A program made the translations under genes and the position numbers. The notes under the pieces are model-generated. The model saw only the letters and a list, made by a program, of their open reading frames with translations, was not told the origin of the DNA and searched no databases. Source: Psychrobacter sp. WY6 (GTDB lineage: Bacteria; Pseudomonadota; Gammaproteobacteria; Pseudomonadales; Moraxellaceae). From it: a stretch of DNA of 64,000 nt. Below are positions 1 to 11,482 of this stretch, in pieces (the first letter of the stretch is position 1; every line of letters starts with the position of its first letter). The stretch covers positions 1,240,001 through 1,304,000 of the forward strand of contig NZ_CP049902.1 in NCBI RefSeq assembly GCF_018448495.1, written 5' to 3'.

Positions 1-14
1 TGACAGGTAAATGA

Positions 15-686
15 ATGATTGAGATTAAAAATGTTTCTAAGTCATTTATGACCAAGCAAGGTCGGCATTATCTATTTAAAGATCTAAATCTGACTATTGG
101 TGATAAAAAAAGTGTGGGTTTACTCGGTCGTAACGGGGCGGGTAAATCGACTTTGCTGCGTATTATTTGCGGACTAGATAAGCCTGATCACGGAGAGATT
201 ATTACCGACTCGACGATTTCTTGGCCAGTAGGGGTAGCCGGCGGTTTCCAAGGTAGTTTGACGGGTCGTCAAAACGTCCGCTTTGTTTGCCGTCTTTATT
301 CAAGCGGTCCCTATATTGACGAAAAAATTCGTTTTGTGGAAGAGTTTGCAGATATCGGAAACTATTTCGATATGCCGGTAAAAAGCTACTCTTCAGGGAT
401 GAAAGCACGCTTAACGTTTGGCTTAAGCTTGGCCTTCGATTTTGATTATTATATGCTTGATGAAGCAGGCGCTGTGGGTGATGCGGCTTTTCGTAAGCGT
501 AGTGAAGAGATATTGGCCGCGCGCCGTGAACAAGCAGGGTTTTTGATCGTATCGCATAACATCGGTGATATTAAGCGTAATTGTGATATTGGTATTGTGC
601 TAATGGATCAAACAGCACACGTCTTTGAAGACACAACAGAAGCGATTGAGGTATATGAAGAGCATGTCCACAAAGCGAAAAAATAA
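15..686 (+). CDS. kpsT: Capsule export ABC transporter ATP-binding protein KpsT
   Basis: This is the ATPase subunit of the inner-membrane ABC transporter that moves lipid-linked group 2 capsular polysaccharide out of the cytoplasm; it would pair with KpsM, expected just upstream of the window. The 223-residue length is usual for KpsT. Visible motifs are a Walker A GRNGAGKST at residues 38-46, an ABC signature YSSGMKARL near residue 125, a Walker B ending MLDEA, and a switch histidine in VSHN. The frame is intact. Its 3' end overlaps the chosen kpsE start by 23 bases, which suggests translational coupling in a kpsT-E-D-C-S operon. Confidence 0.93.
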   Translation: MIEIKNVSKSFMTKQGRHYLFKDLNLTIGDKKSVGLLGRNGAGKSTLLRIICGLDKPDHGEIITDSTISWPVGVAGGFQGSLTGRQNVRFVCRLYSSGPYIDEKIRFVEEFADIGNYFDMPVKSYSSGMKARLTFGLSLAFDFDYYMLDEAGAVGDAAFRKRSEEILAARREQAGFLIVSHNIGDIKRNCDIGIVLMDQTAHVFEDTTEAIEVYEEHVHKAKK

Positions 687-1769
687 GATAATTGACTTCT
701 CGCTGTTTATTGGCTTGGTGGTCCTCCCTTGGGTATTGGTGATATTTTATGTCATGACCATTGCTCATCCGCGGTTTATTTCGACGGCTGATGTGGTGGT
801 CAAACAAGTCAGTGATACCAGTGTGCCTTCTGGCGGTGGACTGTCGGCCTTGTTGGGTGTGAACAGTACCAGTAAAGAAGATGCGACTTATCTGACCGAG
901 TATATTCTATCCAATGATATGGTGAAGCGCCTTGATAATAAGTTCAAGTTCCGCGAAGCGTATCATGTCGATGGCTCAGATCCGCTTAATGAGATTGAGC
1001 CTGATGCCACACAAGAAGAGTTACTTGAGTACTTCAAAAGCGTGTACACATCAATCTGGACGAGCAAAGCTATGTGCTGTCAGTATCGACGGAAGCCTTT
1101 GATCCAAAGTATGCTTTTGAGCTGAATAAAACGATCCTCAATGAGTCTGAGCAGTTCGTCAACCGTATTTCACAAGAGGTGGCTCGTGATCAGCTGGTAT
1201 TTGCTGAGACACAGTTAGATGAATCACAAGATCGCCTAAATGATGCCAAAGAGCAGCTATTAAAGTATCAAAACGAAAATGAGATTTACGATCCACAATC
1301 CAATGCTCAAATTGTGAATCAGCTGATTGGTAGTTTGCAAGCGCAATTAAGTTCATTACGTACCGAAGAGCGTCAATTACTCAGCTATCTGAACCCAGAC
1401 GCACCGCAAGTAGTGTCATTAAGAAGTCAGATTAAAGCAGTCGAAGAGCAAATCAACCAAGAGCAAACCAAGCTGACATCACCGAATACCACCAAGTTAA
1501 ACCGTCAAGCGGTACAGTTTGAGACTATCAAGGCAGATGTTGATTTCGCTACTGAGCTCTATAAATTGTCGTTATCTTCACTTGAGAAGGCACGTTTAGA
1601 AGCCTTTAAAAAGATGAAAAATTTGATTGTCATCTCAACACCATATCAAGCTGAAGAAGCAACTTATCCACGCCGTGCTTATATTATTTGGACGTCGCTA
1701 GCATTACTTTTGATGCTTTATGGATTTGTGCGCCTAGTGATGGCGGTTGTCCGTGATCATCGTAGCTAG
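664..1769 (+). CDS. kpsE: Capsule export inner-membrane protein KpsE (one frame change)
   Basis: KpsE is the polysaccharide co-polymerase-type (PCP-3) periplasmic adaptor linking the KpsMT transporter to the outer-membrane export protein KpsD. An N-terminal membrane segment (FSLFIGLVVLPWVLVIFYV) is followed by a periplasmic domain, a long coiled-coil stretch rich in Q, E and L, and a C-terminal membrane segment (IIWTSLALLLMLYGFV). The ATG at 664 was chosen because an in-frame start further upstream would only add residues overlapping kpsT. The frame changes near 1041-1050, where one base appears to be missing; the second frame resumes with HINLDEQSYVLSVSTEAFDP, as expected for the family. A sequencing error is more likely than a broken gene. 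Confidence 0.88.
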
Positions 1770-1824
1770 TTTTAACACACCAGATATCAGTAATGATCGA
1801 TAGATCAGCAAAGGAATACCACTC

Positions 1825-3603
1825 ATGAATATGAAACCACGTCCTCTTGTGACCGTGATAAAAGTGTTAAGTTTGGCCATGGCAGCCAGTAGTGTGCCCG
1901 CGCTAGCAGCAGGCAGTTATGCGGATCAAATCTCAGGATCTAGCTTGGCCCAGCAATAACAGCATGAGTCAAGACCAAAACCGCAATAACATCAATGTCT
2001 CAACACAGGCATTTGCAGGTGGTGTATCAGGACAAGCGACCCCGCAAGAAGCGGTTAATGCCTCAAGTTTGCCAAGTCAGTCAGTCATCAATACCACGCG
2101 CCCCTATCAAGAAATCAACACGCAAGACATGATGTTTGGTGAGCAGCTCTTCCGTGGAGCATTTTCGACCACCTCTGGCTCTACCTTTAATGACAGTTAC
2201 GTGATCAACCCGGGTGATAACGTCCAAGTACGGATGTGGGGCGCTTATCAATATGCTGCTACCATGACCGTCGACCCACAAGGCAATATTTTCTTGCCAA
2301 ATATCGGTCCAGTACGTGTCTCAGGTGTGCAAAATGGCAGTCTGCAAAATGTGGTAAAAAGTGCTGTCAGTCGTATTTATCGCTCGAACGTTGGCGTTTA
2401 TGCCTCATTAGAGCAAGCACAGCCAGTAAAAGTATTTGTAACAGGTTTCGTTAAACAACCTGGTTATTACGGCGGTTTAGCAGCAGATTCCGTATTGTCT
2501 TATTTGGATAGAGCGGGCGGTGTTGATCCGACTCGTGGTAGTTATATTGATATTCAAATCAAACGTAATGGGCAAATGCTACAGCAAGTCAACCTGTATG
2601 ATTTTTTACTGGCGGGTAAATTACAAGCATTCTCTTTTCGTGATGGTGATGTGATTACGGTCGCGCCGCAGAAAAAAACCTTTGAAGTAGGCGGTCAAGT
2701 CCAAAACGAATATACTTTTGAATTTGACGTGAACGATCTGACCATTGGTGATGTATTGCAAGTGGCCAATCCAGCAGCAAATGCGACCAACGTTAGTATC
2801 ACTCGTAGTGCAGGACGCGCGCAGACGGCAGAATATTACTCGTTAGCAGAAGCTCAAAACGTGCCTGTTTATAATGGTGATCAGATGGTAGTTACTTCCG
2901 ATCGCTATGCGGGCACAATTGCGGTGCAAGTAAAAGGTGCGCATACGGGTAATGGTGCCATGGTTGTACCATATGGTGCTCGCTTAAAGGACATCGTGCC
3001 ACAGCTACAGCCAAGCCCACTCGCTAAACTGACTCATCTGACCATTTATCGTGAGTCTGTTGCTGAGCAACAAAAAGCATGATTAATGAGTCGCTCGATC
3101 GTTTAGAAGAGCTGACGCTTGCCACGCAGTCAACCACTCGTGAAGAAGCAGCACTGCGTCAAGACGATGCAGCGTTGGTTAAGCAGTTTGTTGCCAAAGC
3201 GCGTAATGTTAAAACGACGGGTCAAATTGTTGTCGTCCCGAATTCGTGGCAGGATATTATCTTACAGCAAGGTGATATCATTGAGATACCTGCGCAAACG
3301 TCTGTCATTACCGTTAATGGTCAAGTACGAGCACAAGGCGCGCTGACCTTCAACCCAGATTATACCGTTGGTGATTATGTTGCCAATTCAGGCGGTTTCT
3401 CTGACAATGCTGATGTTAAAGAAATCTTGATTATCCATCAAAATGGCGCCAGTGAGGTGGTCAATACCGCTTACCGTATCCAGCAAGGCGATGAGATTAT
3501 GGTATTACCAAAAGTCAAAACCAAGCGCGTAGAAATTGCTCGTGGCTTATCGCAAATTGTTTATCAGTTGGCCATTGCTGCTAAAGTGGTTCTCGATTTA
3601 TAA
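1825..3603 (+). CDS. kpsD: Capsule outer-membrane export protein KpsD (two frame changes)
   Basis: KpsD belongs to the Wza-like outer-membrane polysaccharide export (OPX) family and completes the trans-envelope path begun by KpsMT and KpsE. The ATG at 1825 opens a typical signal peptide ending SVPALAAGSYA. After it come the polysaccharide export domain (VINPGDNVQVRMWGAYQ) and soluble-ligand-binding beta-grasp (SLBB) repeats with FVTGFVKQPGYYGG and VNGQVRAQGAL. The frame changes near 1955, just after the signal peptide (net one extra or two missing bases), and again near 3075 in a run of five A (one missing base). Joining the three segments gives a full-length protein, so this is read as one gene with sequence errors. 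Confidence 0.88.
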
Positions 3604-3683
3604 CCATTATTGAAAAGTTGTATAACAAGAGAAAAAGTCATCTGCATAGATAGATGCAAAAGTAATGAATAAGGGTGTTAAAA

Positions 3684-6265
3684 ATGGCAAAAAGTGCGGC
3701 AGATGATGTCAATGTGGCAGTGACCTCTCACTCTGATAATGCCCTGCTTTTGCCATCATCCCAATACCAATTGCCACAGCATTTGGCAGTCATTGGTAAG
3801 GGTATGCGTCAAAACAATGTACTTTTGTCCCAGGTATTGCAAGCAGATATTCAGCGCTGGTATCCGTGGTCAGGTATACCGCAACGTATCAATGCAGGTA
3901 AAACGCTTTTACTGTCTGCATTACCATTACCAAATATGATAAAAAATCAGATAACTCATTTGTCCAGTTCCTCTCTCTCTTTTCAGCAACCCGATGCCTT
4001 TATCGGTTGGGGTCGTAAAAAAAGTTATCAACGAGCTAATAAAGTGGCTAAGCGGCAAAAGCTTGAGACATTGAGTGTTGAAGATGGCTTTTTGCGCTCA
4101 TTAGATTCTGGTATTGGTAGCCGTCATGGCCTGAGTGTCGTCGTTGATGACCTTGTATTTATTTTGATATGACGCATGACTCACGCCTTGAGCGGCTGAT
4201 TATTGAGCGTACTAAAAATGCTACTACGCCTAATAATCACGAAATAGATGACGCGCACGCGAGGCAATTGATTGCACGTATTTGTAATGAGCAGCTCAGT
4301 AAATATAACACAGTGATCGATTGTCCGTCCTTGAATAAATTGATAAATGAAGACGGCGTTAATACAACAGCAGATCCATTGAAATCGCATGTTTTATTGA
4401 TTGACCAAGTGGTTGGTGATGCTTCTATCACCGGTGCGGGCGCGGATAAACGTCAGTTTAAGAAGATGTTAACATCTGCGTGTCGTAATCATCCTCATGC
4501 CCATATTTGGATAAAGGCACATCCTGCATCAAAATCGGGATACCTGACTCGTTTAAAACTACCTAAGCAGGTTCGGTTATTAACTCAAGCGCTCAATCCT
4601 ATCGAGCTATTAGAGCAAGTTGACCATGTTTATACGGTCAGCTCCCATATGGGCTTTGAAGGGTTGATGTTAGGTAAAACAGTACATTGCTTCGGGGTCA
4701 ACTGGTATAGTGGCTGGGGTCTAACTGATGACAGCGGCGCACCCAAAAATCTGCTTAAAGCGGTCGAAAAACGTCGTCAAAAACTTGTCAGCAAACAGCT
4801 AGAGTCTAGGGGACACTCAAATCCTGCGTTGTTTCCTACATCATTTGCTAAAAAAACATCTGCAACGTTAGAAACGTTATTTTATAGCGCCTATATAGAT
4901 TATAGTCGTTATGTAGATCCAGCCACCAAGCAAGCCTGTGATATTGATACAGCGATAGAATGGCTAGTGACTAATCGATATTGGCAAGCGCGCCTTGAAG
5001 GGGATCTCACGATATATGAATTTAGTCGCTGGAAATTACCATTTGTAAAAGCTTTTACGAATCTACCGCGTACGACATTATTTATCAAACCCAAGCCACG
5101 TCTCAAGAATTTATTGCATCCTGATCATTTTCGTGTTGATTATCAGCAGCCTCTACTAGCGTGGGGTTTGGCTAAACGCCAGCAAGTACAAAATAAATTA
5201 CAGCGTAAGCTTGAGAGACAGCCACATTTGTCCATACCGTCTATATACTGTATGGAAGATGGATTTATCCGCTCAAATGGTTTGGGCGCGACGTTGTTAG
5301 CACCGTTGTCGGTCGTCATAGACAAGCAAGGTATTTATTATGATGCGACCCAGCCTTCAGATTTAGAGACGTTGCTACGCCATTGTCAAGCACTGAACCC
5401 ACAGCAAAGTGTCCGTGTACAACAGCTGCAAGATAAATTGCTGAATCAGCGGGTGAGTAAATACAATGTTGGAGCTGATGTCGCCAGTGCCAATAACCAG
5501 CATACTTCTTGGATGCATGAGGCTAGAGTATCTGGCAAGCGCCGTCTGCTTATCATCGGTCAAGTCGAAGATGATTTATCGGTGCAGTACTGCGGCTCGA
5601 CGATCAAAACCAACAGCGGCTTGATTGAGCGTGTATGCCAAGATAATCCTGAGGCTTATCTTATTTATAAGCCGCATCCTGACGTTGAAGCAGGACTAAG
5701 GGCTGGTAAGGTTAGCGCAGAGTTTTTACAGCAGGTCAGTGCCGTCGCCTATGATACCGCGATGCCTGATTGCTTAGAGTGTGTTGATGAAGTACATACG
5801 ATTAGCTCATTGACTGGCTTTGAGGCGTTGCTGCGCGGTTTAGACGTTACTTGCTACGGCTTACCGTTTTATGCTGGTTGGGGGTTAACGGCAGATATTG
5901 ATGCCCAGTTTTCACCGAAAGCTGACTATTTAGAGAGACGAAAACGCGACACTGCATTAACGCTTGAGCAATTATTATATTGTGCGCTTATTCACTATCC
6001 CTTATATCGTTTACCTAATGGCTATGGGCTTGCACAAGTAGAGCAAGTGATTGACTATTTATACCCTCCTAAAAGCGCTCCTTTGCTTAAAGATATTCAT
6101 AATGCAGAATCTCAAGCTCAAATATCCAGCCCTATAAATAGCTCGATTAACCATGCGACTTCAGTTTTATCAACGCTACCTGAAAATTTTAAACGCCAAA
6201 TGACTACTCGTTTTATGCAGCAGCGTCATCAATGGCAGCAGCGCCTGCGTAAATTATCTCGTTAG
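3684..6265 (+). CDS. kpsC: Capsule beta-Kdo linker glycosyltransferase KpsC (one frame change)
   Basis: KpsC is the two-domain transferase that extends the poly-Kdo linker between lyso-phosphatidylglycerol and the group 2 capsule chain. The internal duplication is visible: VEDGFLRSLDSG near 4080 matches MEDGFIRSNGLG near 5255, and the block ending YSGWGLT near 4720 matches the block ending YAGWGLT near 5885. The ATG at 3684 follows an AAGGG ribosome-binding site at 3671-3675; a GTG lies nine bases upstream. One base is missing near 4153 (a G of a pair), after which the frame resumes GIYFDMTHDSRLERL. About 860 residues when joined, as expected for the family. Confidence 0.9.
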
Positions 6266-6293
6266 TTTATTCTAAACTTGTGACGCAAATCCA

Positions 6294-6324
6294 TTGCGAC
6301 AAGTAGGGGCTTTTTCGGTATAAT
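6294..6324 (+). promoter_or_regulatory. Weak candidate promoter upstream of kpsS
   Basis: In the 160-base gap between kpsC and kpsS a perfect TATAAT lies at 6319-6324, with TTGCGA at 6294-6299. The 19-base spacer is longer than ideal, so this is only a candidate for a secondary promoter of kpsS. Confidence 0.3.
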
Positions 6325-6425
6325 CAGTGATGATTAGTGTGTATTTACACGGCTTAATATTCAAGTTATTTAATAAATACTCTCGATTTTATTCTTCATC
6401 TTCTCATTAATGGTAATTCAATACT

Positions 6426-7669
6426 ATGGCAGCTTCGATGTCTCACTTGCTTACTCATCGACACGTCTTGCTGTTACAAGGAAAGATGGGCGGATTCTTC
6501 AACCGTTTTTCGACATTTCTGCAAACTCAAAATATTAAGGTTAGTAAGATTAACTTTAATGCAGGTGATGCATTTTTTTATCATCATGATAATACCTATG
6601 AATATACCGATACGTTAGCGCAGTTCTCTTCTTGGTTGCAGGCTTTCATTGAAGAAAATAGCATTGATGCGATTGTCTGTTTTGGTGATTGTCGTCCGCA
6701 TCACACCCAAGCTGCTTATATCAGTGAGCAGTTGGGCACCTCTTTTTTGTATTTGAAGAAGGCTACTTGCGTCCCGATTACATTACATTGCAAGAATATG
6801 GCATTAATGGCTATTCGCGCTTAAATACGGCAGATATTAAAGCGCTCAAAAAAGCCAATGATAAACCACTGTATACTCATAATCGTTTTTATCGTTTGAG
6901 TATCGCTGCGATTGTCTACTATATTATCGTTTGGGTGTACAAAAGTCGCTATCCGCATTATTCGCACTATCGCGGTATGACAGCGTGGCAAGAAGCAATC
7001 GCTTGGCTCAAAGCACCATGGCGTAAATTGCGAGGGTATTTACCTGATAAGCAATTGCAAAATAAGCTGACCAAAGAACAAAGTGATAATTATTTTTTGA
7101 TTAGTTTACAAGTGCATAATGACTCGCAGATTACCCATCATAGTGACTATCATGATGTGGTGCAGTTTATTGATGAGTCTATTGCCAGCTTTGCAGAGTA
7201 TGCTGATAAGCCGCAATTACTGGTATTTAAGCATCATCCGTTAGATCGTGGTCATCGAGATTATCGCGAGCTGGTATCTAGCTTGGCTAGACGCTATCAA
7301 GTGGCGGATCGTGTGTTTTATGGTTGCGACATGCACCTGCCAACCTTGATGAAACACAGTATTGGGATGGTGACCATCAATAGCACGACAGGGTTGCAAT
7401 CGGTATATCATAAAAAACCTACCAAGATCATGGGTCGCGCGATTTATGATACGCCGAAACTGATAGACCAAAAACCACTGAATGAGTTTTGGCAACGACC
7501 TAACCGCCCAGATAATGAGTTTTATCTTAGATTCCGTGAATACTTGATAGAGCAAACTCAAATCAACGGGGCTTTTTACGGTAAGTCACCATGGATGCAT
7601 AAATATCTGCATAGCGCAGGATGTGAACCCATAGAGAGGGATCTGTCCAAAACCAATACCCCTCAGTAG
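6426..7669 (+). CDS. kpsS: Capsule Kdo transferase KpsS (one frame change)
   Basis: KpsS adds the first beta-Kdo to lyso-phosphatidylglycerol, making the acceptor that KpsC extends. The N-terminal part has the nucleotide-sugar-binding character of these transferases (HVLLLQGKMGGFFNRFS; ICFGDCRPHH-like motif as VCFGDCRPHH). The C-terminal part keeps FVFEEGYLRPDYITLQ, LLVFKHHPLDRG and NSTTGLQS. The frame changes near 6745 in a run of six T; adding one T restores FVFEEGYLRPD. The gene ends the visible capsule cluster. No serotype-specific sugar genes (region 2) lie between kpsS and the following housekeeping block, so they must be elsewhere or upstream. Confidence 0.9.
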
Positions 7670-8031
7670 ATTATTGATTGTTCATATCCAGTTAGCATGA
7701 GTCTTGTTGAAGTAAGTAAGGTGCTATCAAGCGGCTCGCTTTCTATCTGTACAGTTATCCGCTCGTAACTTCACTTGTAAATCCTCCCTCTGCTAATAAA
7801 ATCGCCTTACTTTATGGTAGAAAACTGCTAGAATACTCTTTCATGCCTGCGCGTAAGAGTTGACGTCCTGAGCGGTTGATTGGAGATGATAATATTGGCA
7901 AATAAGCTGATTCTAATTATTTTCTCTTGTTATTGCTCCCTTAATGATGGACAGCTATTTTAGCGGTTGCGCCTGACAGCATTTATTTCTTAATTTTATT
8001 ATTCTATCACCCTTAATTTAGTAGGCGCTTT
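7670..8031. other. Intergenic region between kpsS and lepA
   Basis: No coding sequence is visible in this 362-base gap. It holds the candidate lepA promoter described separately. A TTGACG at 7860 and a GATAAT at 7888 are too far apart to form a standard promoter. No clear factor-independent terminator for the capsule operon was seen. Confidence 0.5.
7807..7834 (+). promoter_or_regulatory. Candidate lepA promoter
   Basis: TTACTT at 7807-7812 and TAGAAT at 7829-7834 are separated by 16 bases. The -10 matches the consensus at five of six positions, the -35 poorly. It would give a leader of about 190 bases before lepA. Confidence 0.4.
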
Positions 8032-9824
8032 GTGACTGCATTAGCAAATATTCGTAACTTTTCAATCATTGCCCACATTGATCATGGCAAGTCGACGCTT
8101 GCTGATCGTTTTATTCAAATGTGCGGTGCCTTGCAAGATCGCGAGATGCAGGCGCAAGTACTTGACTCCATGGATATTGAGCGTGAGCGCGGTATCACCA
8201 TTAAAGCGCAGTCGGTAACCTTATTCTACGATCATCCTAATGGTGAGCGCTATCAGCTCAACTTTATCGATACTCCAGGACACGTTGACTTCTCATATGA
8301 GGTGTCGCGTTCACTAGCCGCTTGTGAAGCGCGCTATTGGTTGTTGATGCCGCGCAAGGGGTGGAAGCTCAGTCAGTGGCCAACTGCTATACTGCCGTTG
8401 ATCAGGGTCTAGAAGTCATGGCGGTATTAAATAAAATTGATTTGCCACAAGTCGAGCCAGAACGCGTTATTCAAGAGATTGAAGACATCATTGGTATTGA
8501 CGCAGTTGATGCGCCACGAGTTTCTGCTAAATCGGGTTTGGGCGTTGATAAATTACTAGAAGCATTGGTTGAATTTATCCCTGCACCGACTGGTGATCGT
8601 GAGGCGCCACTACAAGCATTGATTATTGACTCTTGGTTTGATAACTATCTAGGCGTTGTGTCTTTAGTTCGGGTACGTGAAGGTACTATCCGAAAAGGTG
8701 ATAAACTTTATATCAAATCAACCAAAGAGTCGCATTTAGTCGGCTCGATCGGTGTCTTTACGCCCAAGCCTGTCGATACGGGTATCTTGGAGGCGGGTGA
8801 AGTCGGTTTTTTATTGCTGGTATCAAAGATATCGCTGGCGCGCCAGTGGGTGATACGATTACCCACGCCAAAACGCCAGACGTTGAGCGTATTCCAGGTT
8901 TTAAACAGATTACTCCGCAAGTCTATGCCGGTATGTTCCCTGTTGATTCTACTGATTTTGAAAAATTCCGTGAAGCGCTGCAAAAGCTACAAATCAACGA
9001 TGCGTCATTGTTCTTCGAGCCTGATACCTCAGATGCACTAGGCTTTGGTTTCCGTTGTGGTTTCCTTGGTATGCTGCACATGGAGATTATCCAAGAGCGT
9101 TTAGAGCGTGAATATGACTTGGATTTGATTACTACTGCGCCATCCGTTATCTACGAGATCGTCAAGAAAAATGGCGATATCATGTATGTTGATAATCCAT
9201 CAAGACTCCCTGAGCCGAATAATATTGAAGAGTTCCGTGAGCCCATTGCCCGCTGTCAGATTTTAGTACCGCAAGATTACTTAGGTAATGTCATGACGCT
9301 TTGTATCGAGCGCCGCGGCGTACAGGTAGATATGCGTTTTATGGGTCGTCAAGTACAGCTGATCTTTGATATTCCGATGGGAGAGGTGGTCATGGACTTC
9401 TTTGACCGTCTAAAATCCGTTTCGCGCGGTTTTGCCTCACTTGACTATAATTTTGAGCGTTATCAAGTCGATAAATTGGTTAATAGATGTATTAATCAAT
9501 GGCGAAAAAGTCGATGCGCTGGCCATGATTGTGCATGAAACCCAATCGCGCTATCGTGGTAATGCGTTGGTGACTAAGATGAAAGAGTTGATTCCGCGTC
9601 AGATGTTTGATGTGGCAATTCAGGCCGCGATTGGTAGCCAAATTATTGGGCGTAGTACGGTGAAAGCCATGCGTAAAGACGTCTTGGCTAAGTGTTATGG
9701 CGGTGATGTGTCGCGTAAGAAAAAGCTATTGTCTAAGCAAAAAGCGGGTAAGAAACGTATGAAGCAAGTCGGTAATGTGGAGATTCCACAAGAAGCCTTC
9801 TTAGCGGTATTGCAGGTTGAGTAA
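8032..9824 (+). CDS. lepA: Elongation factor 4 LepA (three frame changes)
   Basis: LepA (EF4) is a ribosome-associated translational GTPase. A GTG start at 8032 gives [20 protein letters not shown], with the G1 motif AHIDHGKST, the switch motif ERGITIKAQ and the G3 motif DTPGH near the start. The C-terminal LepA-specific region is complete through [18 protein letters not shown]. The frame changes three times: near 8328 (one G missing, restoring EGALLVVDA), at the T run 8807-8812 (one T missing, restoring GFLIAGIKD), and near 9480 (net one extra or two missing). Three interruptions in a well-conserved housekeeping gene argue for sequence errors. lepB follows 104 bases downstream, as in many proteobacteria. 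Confidence 0.93.
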
Positions 9825-9928
9825 GTCATTACTAATTGACTGGTCAACGATAGTTTTGTTGGTGTAATTAGTGGCGCAGTTGATAGTATAGATAGCCAGA
9901 TAAGTCGCTCGTTAATAGGCAATTGAGT

Positions 9929-10830
9929 ATGGATTTTGATTTTAATTTAATTTTAGTACCATTAACCATTGGTTTGGGTATTATTTGGCTATTAGATAAG
10001 CTGACCCTGAAACAGCGTAAAACTCGCGGGCGTGGTCAAGAAAGTCTCTTGGTACGCTGGGCTTACGATTTTTTCCCCGTATTGGCAGTGGTGTTAATAG
10101 TACGCTCGTTTTTGATTGAGCCTTTTAATATCCCTTCATCTTCTATGGTGCCGACATTATATACGGGCGATTTTATTGCGGTTAATAAGTATGCCTACGG
10201 GGTGCGCCTACCGCTGACGTATAACAAAGTGCTGGATACGGGCGCGCCTGAGCATGGTGATGTGGCGGTATTCCGCTATCCTGAAAACCCAAGTATTTAT
10301 TATATTAAGCGTGTCATTGGTTTGCCTGGTGATACTGTTAGTTATGATCAAGGGACACTTTCTATCAATGAGTCCCAGTTGACACTAAGCCTATCGATTT
10401 TGCGGCGAACCCTGAGTTGACCTCACAGCTTTATTTACCAGGACAAATCGGTCCAGGGCAAGTACTGACCGAAGACAGTGCGGCAGTGATGGGTGAGCAA
10501 GAAGAGGGTGAGGCGCAATACTTTCAGGAAACACAAGGTGAAAACAAGCATCTTGTTCGTTACTTGAATGGTATGAATAGCTCTCAATATGCACCATTTT
10601 TGCAGCAGCAATCGCCAGAAGTGGTTAGCTCAGCAGGTACTAAATGGCGTATTAGCGTTCCAGAAGGTCAGTATTTTGTGATGGGCGATAACCGCGATCG
10701 TAGTGCTGATGGTCGGTTCTGGGGTTTTGTTCCTGATGAGAATTTAGCGGGTAAAGCGGTTTATATCTGGATGCATAAGCCACCCGGACTTAATTTACCA
10801 ACCTTTGAACGCAATGGTACTATTGATTAA
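9929..10830 (+). CDS. lepB: Signal peptidase I LepB (one frame change)
   Basis: This is the membrane-bound leader peptidase that removes signal peptides from exported proteins. Two N-terminal membrane segments are followed by the catalytic serine motif IPSSSMVPTL, the catalytic-lysine region YYIKRVIGLPGD and the C-terminal box MGDNRDRSADGRFWG. The ATG at 9929 was preferred to a TTG six bases earlier. One base, probably a C, is missing near 10384; correcting it reads LTPKPIDFAANPELTSQLYL. It sits between lepA and the DUF4845-rnc-era block, its usual place. Confidence 0.92.
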
Positions 10831-10975
10831 GATTATGTAATTAAGATTATGAGACGCTCTATTGGTTGATTTATCGATAATAGTTTTATGCTAATATTGT
10901 TGCTATCTAATAAACGGCTACCTAGTATTTCGGTAGCTCCTAAAAATAGTTGTTTACCAGTAGAGGGATATCATA

Positions 10976-11363
10976 GTGCAGCAATTATCTGGAATCGCCA
11001 CACAGCGTGGTGCTAGCGTAACGAGTATCGTTTTAATTATTCTTGTGTTAGGAGTTGCTGCCAAATTGATGGTTGCTATCGTACCTGCTCAGATCGGTGA
11101 TTATCAATTGACCAAGACCTTAAGCGCACAGCTTAAGGAAGCAAATAATAATGAGACGGCCAAGCAGTTTGTCGAGCGTGTTAATAGACAGCTATCTATT
11201 AATGCTGATTATGATACTCAGGCGGAAGACGTATTTACTTTTATTGATAAAAACGGGACAATTGGCTATTCGTAAAGAATATGCAGTCACCAACAATTTC
11301 TTTGGTAATGTTGATATCGTCAATCGCTTCGAAGGTGATATCGATATGACAACAGCAGAGTAA
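10976..11363 (+). CDS. DUF4845 small membrane protein (one frame change)
   Basis: A GTG start gives a short protein with one N-terminal membrane segment (VTSIVLIILVLGVAAKLMVA) and a small periplasmic-type domain, matching the DUF4845 family normally found between lepB and rnc. The frame changes near 11246-11250, where removing one A from a run of five joins the two parts as FIDKTGQLAIRKEYAV. The protein ends NRFEGDIDMTTAE. Function is unknown; the family name and the conserved position are the only support. A short GCTACC/GGTAGC hairpin at 10917-10937 lies in the leader. Confidence 0.75.
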
Positions 11364-11482
11364 CTAAAAAGAATGTTAGATCACTCTTAAACTTTTAATC
11401 TCTGAATGTCTTTATAATATTCATTAATCCATACTATTACTAACCAAATCAGTAAAACAGAAGGGATAACCACAAGCCACGC

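Noticed and set aside
3065..3090. Programmed frameshift in kpsD at the A run
   Set aside because: Similar single-base losses occur in about half of all genes here, so a sequence error is far more likely than programmed recoding.
7860..7893. TTGACG and GATAAT as a lepA promoter
   Set aside because: The spacing of 22 bases is outside the normal range.
8032..9824. Several small GTPase genes in place of lepA
   Set aside because: The fragments join without gap or overlap into one standard LepA sequence once single bases are corrected.
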